A program made the position numbers and the translations under genes. Shown piece after piece: positions 45,741 to 57,952 of a stretch of DNA of 64,000 nt. The DNA comes from Zingiber officinale (Eukaryota > Streptophyta > Magnoliopsida > Zingiberales > Zingiberaceae), in contig NC_055987.1 of assembly GCF_018446385.1 (NCBI RefSeq), positions 29,518,202 to 29,582,201 on the forward strand, given 5' to 3'. The notes below the pieces were generated by a model. It made no database searches and was not told where the DNA came from. It worked only from the letters and a program-made list of their open reading frames with translations. Positions within the stretch are counted from its first letter, which is position 1, and each line of letters begins with the position of its first letter.

Positions 45741-46792
45741 GTGGAATCAATAAGCCCGATAAGTTGGGAAATGGTATCACTTATAGTGTGTGTTGTTGAT
45801 TATAGAAGGAAACTGTGTCCTAGAGATACTAGGTTGAGAATGTCCCCAAGAGGAGCTCATAAGGATTGTCATGTTAAACCCTACAGGTGGACTTAGTCCG
45901 ACATGACGATAAGGTTGAGTGGTACTACTCTTGGACTAAGATATTAATTAAATGAGTTGTCAGTAACTCACTTAATTAGTGGACATTCGATATCTTAAAC
46001 ACAGGGAGACTAACACACTCATAATAAGAAGGAGCCCAAAAATGTAATTTGGGATTGGTGCGGTAGTTCAATAATAGTTCTCTAGTGGAATGAATTATTA
46101 TTGATAAAATTAAGTTGTGTGTTCGGGGCGAACACGGGATGCTTAATTTTATCGGGAGACCAAAACCAATTCCTCCTCTCGGTCCCTATCGTAGCCTCTT
46201 ATTTATAGAGTTCTATACCCACCTATATCCACCTTATATACCCACCCAATAGGGGCCGACCAAGCTAGCTTGGGAACAAGCTAGGGCCGGCCTAGGTATA
46301 AAATTGGGTGGCCGGCCCTAGCTTGAACCCAAGCTAGTAGGGCCGGCCAAATTAAATTAAAAAAGAAATTTAATTTTAATTTTTATTATGTGGAAGATAT
46401 AATTTATTAAAGAGAATTAAAATTAAAATATCTCTCTTAAAAGATCTACAAAGATTAAAGAAAGAGATTAGATCTCTTTCCTTATTTATATATTGGTGAG
46501 ATATTTTATTTTCTCTTTAAAATTATTCACATGTTGTAAAATTAAAATTATAGAAATTTCTTTTATCAACCATGAAGAGATTTGAAGAGAAATTTTATTT
46601 TTAAAATTTCCGGAAACAAATTAGGAAGTTTTAAATTGTTGATTAAAACTTGTCCAATTTGTTTTTATTGATGTGACCGGCCACTTGATTTTAATTGGGA
46701 AATTTTATTTTATTTTTCTCAATTAAATCATGTCAAGGAAATTAAGGAAATTTTATTGTAATTAAATTTCCTAATTTACCTAGGCCAAGGAA

Positions 46793-46800
46793 TATAAAAG
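46793..46800 (+). promoter_or_regulatory. TATA box, 5' LTR of copia G
   Basis: TATAAAAG in the same context as in B (GGAATATAAAAGAAGGGG). It lies downstream of CACTA-H, so the core promoter itself is not disrupted, although the transposon separates it from the first part of U3. Confidence 0.6.
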
Positions 46801-47679
46801 AAGGGGTGAGGTGCCTTCAAGAGACACAACATCTATTATTTCTCTCCCTCTTTTCCTTGGTGTTGTGGCCGGCCATCCTCTCTTCCTCTCTTCCAACCTC
46901 TCTCTCCCTTGGAGCTCTTGTGGTGGCCGGATACTACTTGGAGAAGAAGAAGAAGAAGGAGAGAAAGCTAGCATCTCTTATAGCTTGGTTAGTATTTTGG
47001 TTTTTCTCCTTGGTGAAGTTTTCCTTTGTGGCCGAACCTTGCTTGGAGGAGAAGAAGGTGGTTGGTGGTTTCTCATCTCGGTAGATCGTTGCCCACACAA
47101 CGTCTGAGGTTAGAAGAGGAATACGGTAGAAGATCAAGAGGTTTTTCTACAAGGTATAACTAGTAATTTTTATTTCCGCATCATGCTAGTTATTTATGGA
47201 AATAATACCAAATACAAGAGGCTTACGTTCTAGAATTTCAAATATGTTTTTTTGATGCTGTGTTCTTTTGTTTTTTCTTTTCCTTGTGATTTGATTGTTC
47301 TCTTTGGTTAACCTAAAGTTATTTTAGGAAATTAAATATTAGCTTTCTATAAAAGATTTTGTCTAGTCGGTGGTGGTTGCTCCCATATCCAAGAAGGCCA
47401 TGTGCCTCGCCATGCATCTGGAAACCAATTATGGAAATTAATATTTAATGGAATTAATAACTTAAGGAGACTTGGGTCGAACGTGTTAAGTTCCGCAGGA
47501 GATCCAAGTCAAAACCTAAAAGAACAAATAGATTAAGTTTTGGATCAAACGTGTTAAGTTCCGCAGGCGATCCAAAATTTAATTTAAAAGAACACATGGT
47601 AGCTAGGAAAAGGTTCAGACCTTTGTACAAAATTTTTGTACAGTGGAACCTATAGGTTTTTCGAGTAGCAACCAACAAT

Positions 47680-47691
47680 TGGTATCAGAGC
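47680..47691 (+). other. Primer binding site of copia G
   Basis: TGGTATCAGAGC two bases after the 5' LTR, matching initiator methionine tRNA as in B. Confidence 0.92.
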
Positions 47692-48775
47692 TAGGGTTTT
47701 GCCTCTGTGTATTTGGTATTTAGTTTAATTATGCACATGTCATACATAATTTAGGCAGGTTAATAGTAGGATGTGCCAACTATTATGGCTTTTAGTTATT
47801 ATGTGTGTGATTGGACCCTTAGACATGTCAAGGGCATTTATGTGTGTGCATGATTGTATTAAAATACAGCAGGAGCTGTATTTAGTTTTATTAGGATTTT
47901 ATTTTTGATCTAGATACATGTACATTCCTTTTATGGAATATAGGATCAAAATGTAAAATTCTATTTATGTCGCGGATCGAATCTTGCAAAGTGTGGAACC
48001 TTCTAAGGACCAGAGGCGCAGCGGAACTAGGAGCAAGATGGATGCGACAGCTAGATCCGGTGGCGGTGGCCAAATATGACAGCATCTTGGGATGACAACA
48101 CATGGAGGACAATAAGTGATAAAAGCCATAATAGTTGAAAATTAAATTTTCTATTTATTGCTTTTATATTATGCTGTGTGTGCATGTTAGTTTACAAGTT
48201 TTAGTAGGCTAGCATAGTTAAAATTCCTCATTTATAAATAACTAAGTGGCAGAGGGATTTTTAAATAAATCCCATGGTCTCCATTACTGGTTTGTAAGTG
48301 ATGCAAACAAGCTTGCGCGTTGGCTCTGAGTGCCTTCCTCCATAACGGATGAGCTTGTTTGTGGATCACTAGAACAGACTTCCATTTTTGGATGACTATA
48401 GGAAGTTAATTAAGAGCGTGTGATCTTCCCCAACGGAAGGGGCATAATCTTATTAATGAACTTAGTGTCAAGTAATGGTATACACTTAGACACATCTAAT
48501 AGTATCCTCCCCATCGGAGTTACTGCTATTATTTGTGTGACCAAAAGACACCAACTATTAATTTTATTTGTCAAAAAGTTAGGTTGACAAGATAATAAAA
48601 TTAATGGGATAAAACCCTCCTTTTACAAATGTTGAATTTGTATACGTCCACACTAACGTGGCATACAAAATTCACGGTGTTTTGAGGTGTTGGTTAATTT
48701 AAAATAGTATTGTTTGAGGAATCAATATTATTCTAAATTTAGAGTTCTGACCAAAAGTTATTTGTGATTCTTAGG
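47692..48775 (+). other. Untranslated leader of copia G
   Basis: Matches the leader of B (16136-17222), with a few short insertions and deletions. No coding sequence seen. Confidence 0.6.
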
Positions 48776-48795
48776 ATGTCTTTCAACCCACTGTC
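48776..48795 (+). pseudogene. Copia G gag start, cut by gypsy F
   Basis: ATG at 48776 begins MSFNPLS. Gypsy F is inserted after CTGTC (48791-48795); gag continues at 57953 with IILQQNRLTEPNY. Confidence 0.85.
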
Positions 48796-51554
48796 TGTAA
48801 CAACCACCCTTCTTACTACTACTCTCTAAGGGCGACCGTTACCTAACTCCTACTCTACTTACTAGTGTCACTTATGCTATTATTAGCGACACTTAGATTT
48901 ATCACGGTTCAGAGAAATTCCTACCGAAAAATTTCGGCAGAGTCTCCCCTGTACCGGTGACCAAATCTATAATACACAAGATATATACACAGCCACATGC
49001 AGCTGGATCACAATTTATTCACAACCACGCAGTAATAAATCATATCATAATCAAAAACTAATCTAGCAACATGAACTAAACTCAAGCTCCCAGAATGAAG
49101 CATAATAAGCTACAATGCACATCAAACTCAATCATAAACTCATAATTTCATAACAGAAATAAGGAAAATAAACTAGACATAAACTCTAAATAAATGAGTC
49201 TTGCTAGTCCCCTCTGGACCTCTCCATAGTTCAGTCACCACACACATCCATCATCACCACCACCCTGTCGCCTCCCTTCATATCTTAGCTTTTCCTTTAT
49301 CTGCAGTAGGAGGAAAGAAAACAAGATCTATAAGCGAAAACGCTTAGTAAGTACTAATCTATCTCACAAAACTCGAAATGCATAAATGAAATGCATAAGT
49401 GCTGAAACTGAAATAATAAAGCTATCTGCATGTGCTCATGGTATACAGAAAATGAACGGAATACAAATCATACTCAGTATCAAGCAGGATAACAAGAAAC
49501 TAACAATGTAAACTTAGAATCAAAGAAACTAACCATTCTTATTTATTCTAAGCTTGGAACTTATTTCATTTCTTGTATCCTTGTGTTAGAAATTAATCTT
49601 TTAATTTCTATCTTTTACTTTCTTCTTCTTTCTTTCTTCCTTCTTACTTAACTTTTCTTTTCTTTCTTAGGTTTTCTTTTCTTGGGTTTTCTTTTCTTGG
49701 GTTTTCTTTTCTTGGGCCCAGGCCTAGTACCAACTCATGCGCGTTCCCTAATAGGTTGGGGTTGCGAGCCACCAATCCTAAAAGAGCAGACCTCGGTCTA
49801 CCAGGGCCAAGACCTCGGAAATGGTCACCTGGATTTGTTTAACGACAAGCTCTTGGAAGTCGGGTACTAGCCTCTTACTTTAATTTACTTGTTATCTCTT
49901 TTTAATTAGACCTTGGTCTTTTTCTTTACTCATACTTCTCATAATCCTTTATTAGAGCTTATTAGAATTCTTTAGATATATATCTAATAAGTATAGGATT
50001 ACAACTAACCAAGCATGCTGTATAAAAATAACACAAAGGAAAACAAATCTGAACTCCCTAAGCCTGTTATAAAATAGAGCAAAGGAAAGCAAATCTGGAC
50101 TTTCTAAACATGCTGTAAAATAGGACAAAAATGCTACTTTAGGGATTCTAATCATGTTATAAAACATAGACAAAGAATACTACTTTAGGGTTTCTTAAGC
50201 ATGCTGTAAAATAGACAAAGGATGCTACCTTTAGTGATCCTAATCATGCTGTAAAAACAAACAGACACAGAATGCTACTCAACTTCTTAAACATGCTGTA
50301 AAAACAAATCTCTAATCAACTTTGACTATGTACAACATGACCTTAAAGCAAGGAAATTCATGTACAACATACAACTCAAAGCATTCAACAGCAAGCCAAG
50401 ACAATGCATCCTTAAGTGAACTCATGGCAGCGACATGGGATAACCATAGCAATCTGTACGGTATGATCCAAAACAGGGCAGCAAGGAACCAACCAGAAAC
50501 TCAACTGTGCATGGCAAAATCCCTAGCAAAAATTAAGGATAGAATGCATAACACAACAACCCTAGCATACAATTCTACCCGGCACCAAAATTAAGGTATC
50601 AGAACCATGCTTCATGCTCAATTAGCCTAAACGAATTTTTTTTTTTTTTATTCCTTTGTGAAGCTCACGGCAGAACCTCAAAAGAAAACCAAAGTCCCCC
50701 AATTCTTTCCACATAGAACTCACGGCAGATTCAAACACAAGGAGAAACAAGACCTCAAACAAGGGATGTTCGGTCTGCTACAATTGGAGCATGTCCATTC
50801 CAAAACTCAAAACTCTAATGCAATTAGGTATAACCGTTCGGCTTGACAAACAGAGCAAGGAAGGAAAAAACCCTAGCACAAAGTTCTACTCGGCAATATG
50901 AAAACTGGAAGCAAAGAAATCAAATCGAAGCCCGGAGCAACTCCTACCGCAGGTGAGTAGTACTTACCGCGATGTGCTTGCACTTACAACCGAAGGAGAG
51001 GGCTGCTAGGGTTCGGCGAGACTTGAAATCACCGCGCCTTCTTCGCGTCTACGTACTCTTCACGTCGAGGAGGTCACAAGGATGAGAAGGATTCTCGGAA
51101 AAACCCCTCGCCGGCCGCCGGAGGAAGCGCCCTACCTCGGCTTCGTCTTCGCCCAAGCACAGCACCGTCGCACGCGTCGGGAGAAAGGAACGAGAAGAAA
51201 AGGGATTAGGGCTCGGGGAAAGAAATTAACCCTTTATAACCTAGGTTTAATTTCTGATCCTTACTATAACTTAAACATATTTCGTTTCATATCTTTTCAC
51301 GAAATACCCGCGGATCAGTTGGTTGGCTTGGTTCGGTTAAGGCTCGGTTCAAGTCCGAGGTCCATGGTTCGAATCTCGGCTTGAATATTATTTTTGCTGA
51401 AACTTCTTTCATTTAGTAAAAATACCAAACGATCTCCAAAAATTACGTAAAAATACTCTAAAAATTCCTAAAAATCTCTAGAATATTTTAAAGGTATTCA
51501 CCAATATTTTTATGGACTTTTAGAACTTGAAATAGGGAAAATTGGGTTGTTACA
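48796..51554 (-). repeat. 3' LTR of gypsy F
   Basis: 2759 bp. Includes a CTTTTCTTGGGTTTT tandem at about 49665-49715 and a recurring CATGCTGTAAAA motif at about 50000-50300. The GC-rich part at about 51000-51200 is complete here; about 100 bp of it are missing in the other LTR. A TTCGAATCTCGG block at about 51372 looks like a tRNA arm but no tRNA folds around it. Confidence 0.93.
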
Positions 51555-51566
51555 ATCCCCCATACC
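51555..51566 (-). other. Polypurine tract of gypsy F
   Basis: Plus-strand ATCCCCCATACC, i.e. GGTATGGGGGAT on the minus strand, directly before the 3' LTR. Confidence 0.7.
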
Positions 51567-51971
51567 TTATAAAAAGTTTGTCCTCGAACTTAGAATAGCT
51601 CTGGATACTTTTGTCTCATACTGTCCTCCCGCTCCCAAGTGATTTCCTCGTGCTTCTGGTTCTACTGCTCTGTCCTCTATCTGTGTAGGTCTGCTCTCAT
51701 AACTAAGATCCTCTTGGATCTGCACTGACTGAGGCTGAATCACTTGGCGCGGGTCATGGAGACACTTCTTTAGCATGGAGACATGAAATACATTGTGTAT
51801 TGCTGACATGTCTTGTGGTAAGTCCAGCTTGTAAGCTACTTTCCCAATCCTCTCTATGATTAGGTAAAGTCCTACGTAGCGAGGACTTAATTTGCCCTTC
51901 TTGCCAAATCTCATCACTCCCTTCATAAGAGCGACCTTGAGGAAAACTGAATCTCCTACTTGGAATTCCAA
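51567..51971 (-). pseudogene. Gypsy F integrase C-terminus and chromodomain remnant
   Basis: MEFQVGDSVFLKV, VMRFGKKGKLSPRYVG and NVFHVSMLKKCLHDP are the conserved C-terminal (GPF/Y-type) integrase region of chromoviruses. After RPTQIEDRAV the frame shifts. In a neighbouring minus-strand frame (about 51590-51649), EEITWEREDSMRQKYPELF followed by a stop is the tail of a chromodomain, a module that steers integration to marked chromatin. The middle of the chromodomain is lost. Confidence 0.85.
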
Positions 51972-52110
51972 TGGCCTACGGCGTGTGTCAGCATAACTCT
52001 TCTATCTACTCTGGGCAGTCTCAATTCTTTGTCTGATCTTCTGAATAGCCTGAGTAGTCTCATCTATTAGCTCTGTCTGAATGCCCAGCTCGACTCCCAT
52101 TTCTTTTCTC

Positions 52111-52995
52111 TCACCTGCTTCTTGCCAGCAAATGGGTGAATCTGCATTTCCTGCCATACAGTGCCTCATAAGGTGCCATCTTGATGATGGCCTGATAGCT
52201 ATTGTTGTAGGCGAATTCAGCTAAGCACAAATACTTGCACCAACTTCCTTTGAAATCTAGTGCACAAGCTTTGAGCATATCTTCTAGAATCTGATTTACT
52301 CGCTCTGTTTGTCCATCAGTCTGAGGATGGAAGGCTGTGCTGAACTTGAGTTTGGTGCCCAGTGCAGTCTGAATACACTCCCAAAAGTGAGAGGTGAAGC
52401 GCCCATCTCTATCAGAAACAATAGATTTAGGAACTCCGTGAAGTCTGATCACCTCTTTAACATATAACTGCGCCAACTGCTCTATAGAGTGGGACACCTT
52501 GATGGCTAGAAAATGAGCAGACTTGGTCAATCTGTCCACTATCACTCATATCGCATCATATCCATTTGTGGTTCTTGGAAGACCTGTTATGAAGTCCATG
52601 GATATGTCTTCCCATTTCCATTCTGGTATTGGAAGAGGCTGAAGAACTCCTCCTGGTCTCTGGTGTTCTGCTTTGACTCTCTGGCATGTCAAGCAGGTAC
52701 TGACATACTTAGCTACATCTCTTTTGAGTCCTGACCACCAAAACCTCTGTTTCACATCTTGGTACATCTTGGAAGAACCAGGATGCATAGAATATGGTGT
52801 ACTGTGAGCTTCCTCTAAGATCTTCTTTCTCAGTTCCCCATCATTGGGCACGCAGACTCCCCGATAAAGAATTCCGCTATCTGTCACTCTAAACTCTGAG
52901 TCTTCTTCTTGTATCCCCTGCTTGATCTTACGGATGTCCGGATCTTCACTTTGCTTTCTCTGTATCTCCACAAGCAGTGTAGACTCTAAGGTCAA
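52111..52995 (-). pseudogene. Gypsy F integrase
   Basis: Zinc module EEAHSTPYSMHPGSSKMYQD then CLTCQRVKAEHQRP, with all four ligands present. Core: WKWEDISMDFITGLP (first D), GVPKSIVSDRDGRF (second D) and FHPQTDGQTERVNQ (E). A TGA stop lies between YDAI and [13 protein letters not shown] at about 52545, splitting the zinc and core domains. Without that stop the domain would look complete up to GRKCRF, after which the frame is lost. Confidence 0.9.
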
Positions 52996-53182
52996 TGTAG
53001 AGAGCTGTCCTTGATAATTTCAAGCCCAAAATCGACAACTCCTTCCGTGGCGGGGCTAGTGATGACAAAGACATCGGTGATGCACTAGATTTTCTGCATC
53101 CGCCACTTTGTTAGCTTTGCACGGGTGGCAGAGAATTTCACAATCGTAATCTTTGACCAACTCCAACCACACTGTCTCATGT

Positions 53183-53722
53183 TTAAGTCCTTCCGAGTGA
53201 AGAAGTACTTAAGACTACGATGATCTGTGAAAATTCTACACTGGACTCCATACAAATAATGTCGAGTTTAAGTGCAAAAACTACAGCTGCCAGCTCGAGA
53301 TCATGAGTAGGGTAGTTCTTCTCATAGTCTTTGAGTTGTCTAGAAGCATAAGCTATGACTTTTCCTTCTTGCATGAGTACAGCTCCTAAGCCCATCTTGG
53401 AAGCATCGTTGTAGATGTCGAAACTCTTGTCGCTTTGTGGAACAGTCAGAATGGGAGCACTGATCAATCTCTTCTTTAGCTCTTGGAAGCTCTGCTCACA
53501 TTTATCTGACCATTCGAAGCTTTTGTTCTTTCTGGTGAGGGCTGTTAGCGGAGAAGCTATCCTGGAAAAGTCCTCCACGAACTTCCTATAGTACCCAACT
53601 AAACCAAGGAAACTTCTGATCTCTTTGACGTTCTTGGGTCTACTCCAGTTGTTGACCGCTTCCACTTTGGCTGGATCCACTTGAATACCTTTTTTAGAGA
53701 TAATGTGACCTAAAAACGCCAC
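53183..53722 (-). pseudogene. Gypsy F RT connection and RNase H
   Basis: [20 protein letters not shown] and [17 protein letters not shown] are the RT thumb/connection; [28 protein letters not shown] and [12 protein letters not shown] are RNase H with aspartate and glutamate present. A frameshift after VFALK replaces the HKSLKYFF and DALSR parts, which appear in another frame down to about 53050. Confidence 0.9.
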
Positions 53723-53782
53723 CTGATTTAACCAGAACTCGCACTTTGAGAATTTAGCATAAAGCTGCTTCTGCTGAAGAGT

Positions 53783-54349
53783 CTACAGTACTATCCTCAA
53801 GTGTGTGTCATGCTCCTCTGGGGTCCTTGAATAGACCAGAATGTCGTCGATAAATACGATGACAAATTTGTCCAGATATTCTCTGAACACTCTGTTCATT
53901 AAATCCATGAAGACCGCTGGTGCATTAGTCACACCAAAATACATGACTACAAACTTGTAGTGTCCGTATCTGGTTCGGAAAGCTGTTCTGGGTATGTCTC
54001 TTCCTTTCACCTTCAGCTGATGGTACCCAAGGCGCAGGTCTATCTTCGAGAATACTGTTGCCTCTCTCAGCTGATCAAATAAGTCGTCAATCCTGGGAAG
54101 GGGGTACTTGTCCCTTAACTGCTGCTTTGCTCAACGTTCTAAAATCTATGCATATTAGCATGGATCCGTCTTTCTTCTTAACGAACAACTCTGGGGCTCC
54201 CCGGGTGAATGACTAGGGCGAATGAAGCCTTTGTCAAGTAACTCCTGTAGTTGTTCTTGTAACTCTTTCAGCTCTGCTGGAGACATGCGATACGGAGCTT
54301 TTGAAATTGGATCGGTTCCAAGAACCAATTCAATCTCAAATCCATTCAT
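53783..54349 (-). pseudogene. Gypsy F reverse transcriptase
   Basis: Starts at [40 protein letters not shown]; a frameshift follows SHSPGEP. The palm continues with [20 protein letters not shown] and the active site [12 protein letters not shown] (FIDD form of YxDD). Stops and shifts lie between 54010 and 54155, so the enzyme is not made. Confidence 0.9.
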
Positions 54350-54449
54350 TTGTTGGGAGGTAGTCCAGGTAGATCTGTTGGGAATACTTCGGGATATTCA
54401 CAGACCACCCAAACCCCCTCTGTCTTACCTTCTTTCTGTTCTTCTACAC

Positions 54450-55037
54450 TTACTTGACTGGGGTCTCTGTTTTCCCACTGTCTTGTCTTCTATCTTGGCT
54501 GACTTGAACTCTATAAACTCCTCTTAGTGCTTGTTGGTGATAGAACTCTTCATAGAACTCTAACTGAAAATCTGCCCAGCTCATCTGATCGGCTGCTCTC
54601 TTGGTCTTTATCCTCTCCCACCACATACGAGCATCTCCAGACAGGCCGAAAGAGGCGCACTTGACCTTCTCGCCAGTCAAGAAGCTCCATTGTGCTCTCA
54701 AGTGTCTTGAACCAAGTCCGGGCATCCCAAGGCTCAGTCGTGCCTGAGAATCTTTCTGGTTCCAGCTTCAGCCACTGGATAAGGTATGCTTCTTGTCTTC
54801 TAGGTGTTGTGGCGACTGCCAGGGCAACCGATAAGACTTCATCACCACTGGGGTTTCCACATTAATGGTTGGGGGAGTGGGAGTAGGCGGCTTCGATTGG
54901 CCATTAGATTGGCAATCACTTGCTGTTGTTCGCTACTTGTCTCTGGAGTTAGGCAACAACTTCGAGAGATTGGGCTCAGTTGATCTAAGATCTTGGTTCT
55001 CAGTACCAGCGGTACGAGGACGTCCTCTTCTTGACAT
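54450..55037 (-). pseudogene. Gypsy F gag remnant
   Basis: Starts at ATG 55037 (MSRRGRPRTAGTENQDLR), with an early stop after NSRDK. The retrotrans_gag core reads EKVKCASFGLSGDARMWWER and MSWADFQLEFYEEFY. The zinc knuckle and the protease that should follow are absent; RT begins about 100 bp later, indicating an internal deletion. Confidence 0.85.
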
Positions 55038-55343
55038 CAAGTCAGGCAGAGGAAAAGAAAACTTACAATTATCACTATACTTTCTAGATATATCTTACTT
55101 ATACATGATTCTTGACTTTCAACACCTATGAGTAGGTACTTCTAAACATTTCTATCCTTTCTAAACATACATAAATATGAATAAAGAAAAGGGAAACTAA
55201 ATCTTCTATCTTACTTTAGTACTCAAAAAAAAGTACTCAGTTAATAATAAGGAAAGCGGAATAAAGAAAGGATTTAAATACTTTCTTACTTGAGACGGCG
55301 AGGATGATGCTGATGTGTGTGTGATGGAAATGTCGATAACTGT

Positions 55344-57947
55344 TGTAACAACCACCCTTCTTACTACTACTCTCTAAGAGTTACCTAACTCCTACTCTAC
55401 TTACTAGTGTCACTTATGCTATTATTAACGACACTTAGATTTATCACGGTTCAGAGAAATTCCTACCGAAAAATTTCTGAAAGTCTCCACAGGTGACCAA
55501 ATCTATAATACACAAGATATATACACAGCCACATGCGGCTGGATCACAATTTATTCACAACCACGCAGTAATAAATCATATCATAATCAAAAACTAATCT
55601 AGCAACATGAACTAAACTCAAGCTCCCAGAATGAAGCATAATAAGCTACAATGCACATCAAACTCAATCATAAACTCATAATTTCATAACAGAAATAAGG
55701 AAAATAAACTAGACATAAACTCTAAATAAATAAGTCTTGCTAGTCCCCTCTGGACCTCTCCATAGTTCAGTCACCACACACATCCATCATCACCACCACC
55801 CTGTCGCCTCCCTTCATATCTTAGCTTTTCCTTTATCTGCAGTAGGAGGAAAGAAAACAAGATCTATAAGCGAAAACGCTTAGTAAGTACTAATCTATCT
55901 CACAAAACTCGAAATGCATAAATGAAATGCATAAGTGCTGAAACTGAAATAATAAAGCTATCTGCATGTGCTCATGGTATACAGAAAATGAACGGAATAC
56001 AAATCATACTCAGTATCAAGCAGGATAACAAGAAACTAACAATGTAAACTTAGAATCAAAGAAACTAACCATTCTTATTTATTCTAAGCTTGGAACTTAT
56101 TTCATTTCTTGTATCCTTGTGTTAGAAATTAATCTTTTAATTTCTATCTTTTACTTTCTTCTTCTTTCTTTCTTCCTTCTTACTTAACTTTTCTTTTCTT
56201 TCTTAGGTTTTCTTTTCTTGGGTTTTCTTTTCTTGGGCCCAGGCCTAGTACCAACTCATGCGCGTTCCCTAATAGGTTGGGGTTGCGAGCCACCAATCCT
56301 AAAAGAGCAGACCTCGGTCTACCAGGGCCAAGACCTCGGAAATGGTCACCTGGATTTGTTTAACGACAAGCTCTTGGATGTCGGGTACTAGCCTCTTACT
56401 TTAATTTACTTGTTATCTCTTTTTAATTAGACCTTGGTCTTTTTCTTTACTCATACTTCTCATAATCCTTTATTAGAGCTTATTAGAATCCTTTAGATAT
56501 ATATCTAACAAGTGTAGGATTACAACTAACCAAGCATGCTGTATAAAAATAACACAAAGGAAAACAAATCTGAACTCCCTAAGCCTGTTATAAAATAGAG
56601 CGAAGGAAAGCAAATCTAGACTTTCTAAACATGCTGTAAAATAGGGCAAAAATGCTACTTTAGGGATTCTAATCATGTTATAAAACATAGACAAAGAATA
56701 CTACTTTAGGGTTTCTTAAGCATGCTGTAAAATAGACAAAGGATGCTACCTTTAGTGATCCTAATCATGTTGTAAAAACAAACAGGCATAGAATGCTACT
56801 CAACTTCTTAAACATGCTGTAAAAACAAATCTCTAATCAACTTTAACTATGTACAACATGACCTTAAAGCAAGGAAATTCATGTACAACATACAACTCAA
56901 AGCATTCAACAGCAAGCCAAGACAATGCATCCTTAAGTGAACTCATGGCAGCGACATGGGATAACTATAATGATCTGGGCAGCAAGGAACCAACCAGAAA
57001 CTCAACTGTGCATGGCAAAATCCCTAGCAAAAATTAAGGATAGAATGCATAACACAACAACCCTAGCATACAATTCTACCCGGCACCAAAATTAAGGTAT
57101 CAGAACCATGCTTCATGCTCAATTAGCCTAAACGAATTTTTTTTTTATTCCTTTGTGAAGCTCACGGCAGAACCTCAAAAGAAAACCAAAGTCCCCCAAT
57201 TCTTTCCACATAGAACTCACGGCAGATTCAAACACAAGGAGAAACAAGACCTCAAACAAGGGATGTTCGGTCTGCTACAATTGGAGCATGTCCATTCCAA
57301 AACTCAAAACTCTAATGCAATTAGGTATAACCGTTCGGCTTGACAAACAGAGCAAGGAAGGAAAAACCCTAGCACAAAGTTCTACTCGGCACTATGAAAA
57401 CCGGAAGCAAAGAAATCAAATCGAAGTCCGGAGCAACTCCTACCGCAGGTGAGTAGTACTTACCGCGATGTGCTTGCACTTACAACCGAAGGAGAGGGCT
57501 GCTAGGGTTCGGCGGGACAGCGCCCTACCTCGGCTTCGTCTTCGCCCAAGCACAGCGCCGTCGCACGCGTCGGGAGAAAGGAACGAGAAGAAAAGGGATT
57601 CGGGCTCGGGGAAAGAAATTAACCCTTTATAACCTAGGTTTAATTTCTGATCCTTACTATAACTTAAACATATTTCGTTTCATATCTTTTCACGAAATAC
57701 CCGCGGATCAGTTGGTTGGCTTGGTTCGGTTAAGGCTCGGTTCAAGTCCGAGGTCCATGGTTCGAATCTCGGCTTGAATATTATTTTTGCTGAAACTTCT
57801 TTCATTTAGTAAAAATACCAAACGATCTCCAAAAATTACGTAAAAATACTCTAAAAATTCCTAAAAATCTCTAGAATATTTTAAAGGTATTCACCAATAT
57901 TTTTATGGACTTTTAGAACTTGAAATAGGGAAAATTGGGTTGTTACA
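55344..57947 (-). repeat. 5' LTR of gypsy F
   Basis: 2604 bp, nearly identical to 48796-51554. It lacks about 100 bp near 57520 (GC-rich leader part) and about 30 bp near 56972. The minus-strand sequence after it (55343 downward, ACAGTTATCGACATTTCC) does not match the usual TGGTATCAGAGC primer site. Confidence 0.93.
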
Positions 57948-57952
57948 CTGTC

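Larger units (their letters stand above)
35634..45743. mobile_element. CACTA-H, 10.1-kb CACTA transposon with ASF1 fragment and foldback array
   Basis: Termini CACTACAAAAAATAAAGG and, inverted, CACTACAAAAAAACATAAAT, with 3-bp duplications GAA at 35631-35633 and 45744-45746. Subterminal repeats are built on GGGACGAATT/TTCGTCCCAA. The interior holds an unrecognised possible gene fragment (37690-38200), ASF1 exons (38636-39187), a short GC-rich repeat, and the array at 39899-45382. No transposase seen. Confidence 0.93.
35183..47677 (+). repeat. 5' LTR of copia G, split by CACTA-H
   Basis: TGTTGGAGTGTATACT to GAGTAGCAACCAACA; about 2.38 kb net. CACTA-H entered at GAA (35631-35633) in the block TTTAGTTCGATGAATCAATA. 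TATA box at 46793-46800. The right part matches the 3' LTR closely, including GGCCGGCC palindromes near 46255-46345. Confidence 0.93.
48796..57947 (-). mobile_element. Full-length Ty3/gypsy chromovirus F, shortened interior
   Basis: Minus-strand element with LTRs 55344-57947 (5') and 48796-51554 (3'), ends TGTAACAACC and GGTTGTTACA, and target duplications CTGTC at 48791-48795 and 57948-57952. The internal region is only 3.8 kb; gag C-terminus, protease and the RT N-terminus are missing. Domain order RT, RNase H, integrase and a chromodomain trace identify a chromovirus, probably Tekay/Del-like. LTRs look almost identical apart from two deletions, so the insertion is comparatively young. Confidence 0.94.

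Noticed and set aside
49682..50846. Plus-strand frames of 62-90 codons repeated at 56849-57343
   Set aside because: They lie in the two LTRs of gypsy F, antisense to the element, and are duplicated only because the LTRs are.
51300..51385. Possible tRNA gene in the gypsy F LTR (TTCGAATCTCGG)
   Set aside because: It has a T-arm-like block but no acceptor stem or anticodon arm could be paired around it; it repeats in the other LTR at about 57710-57790 as part of the LTR.
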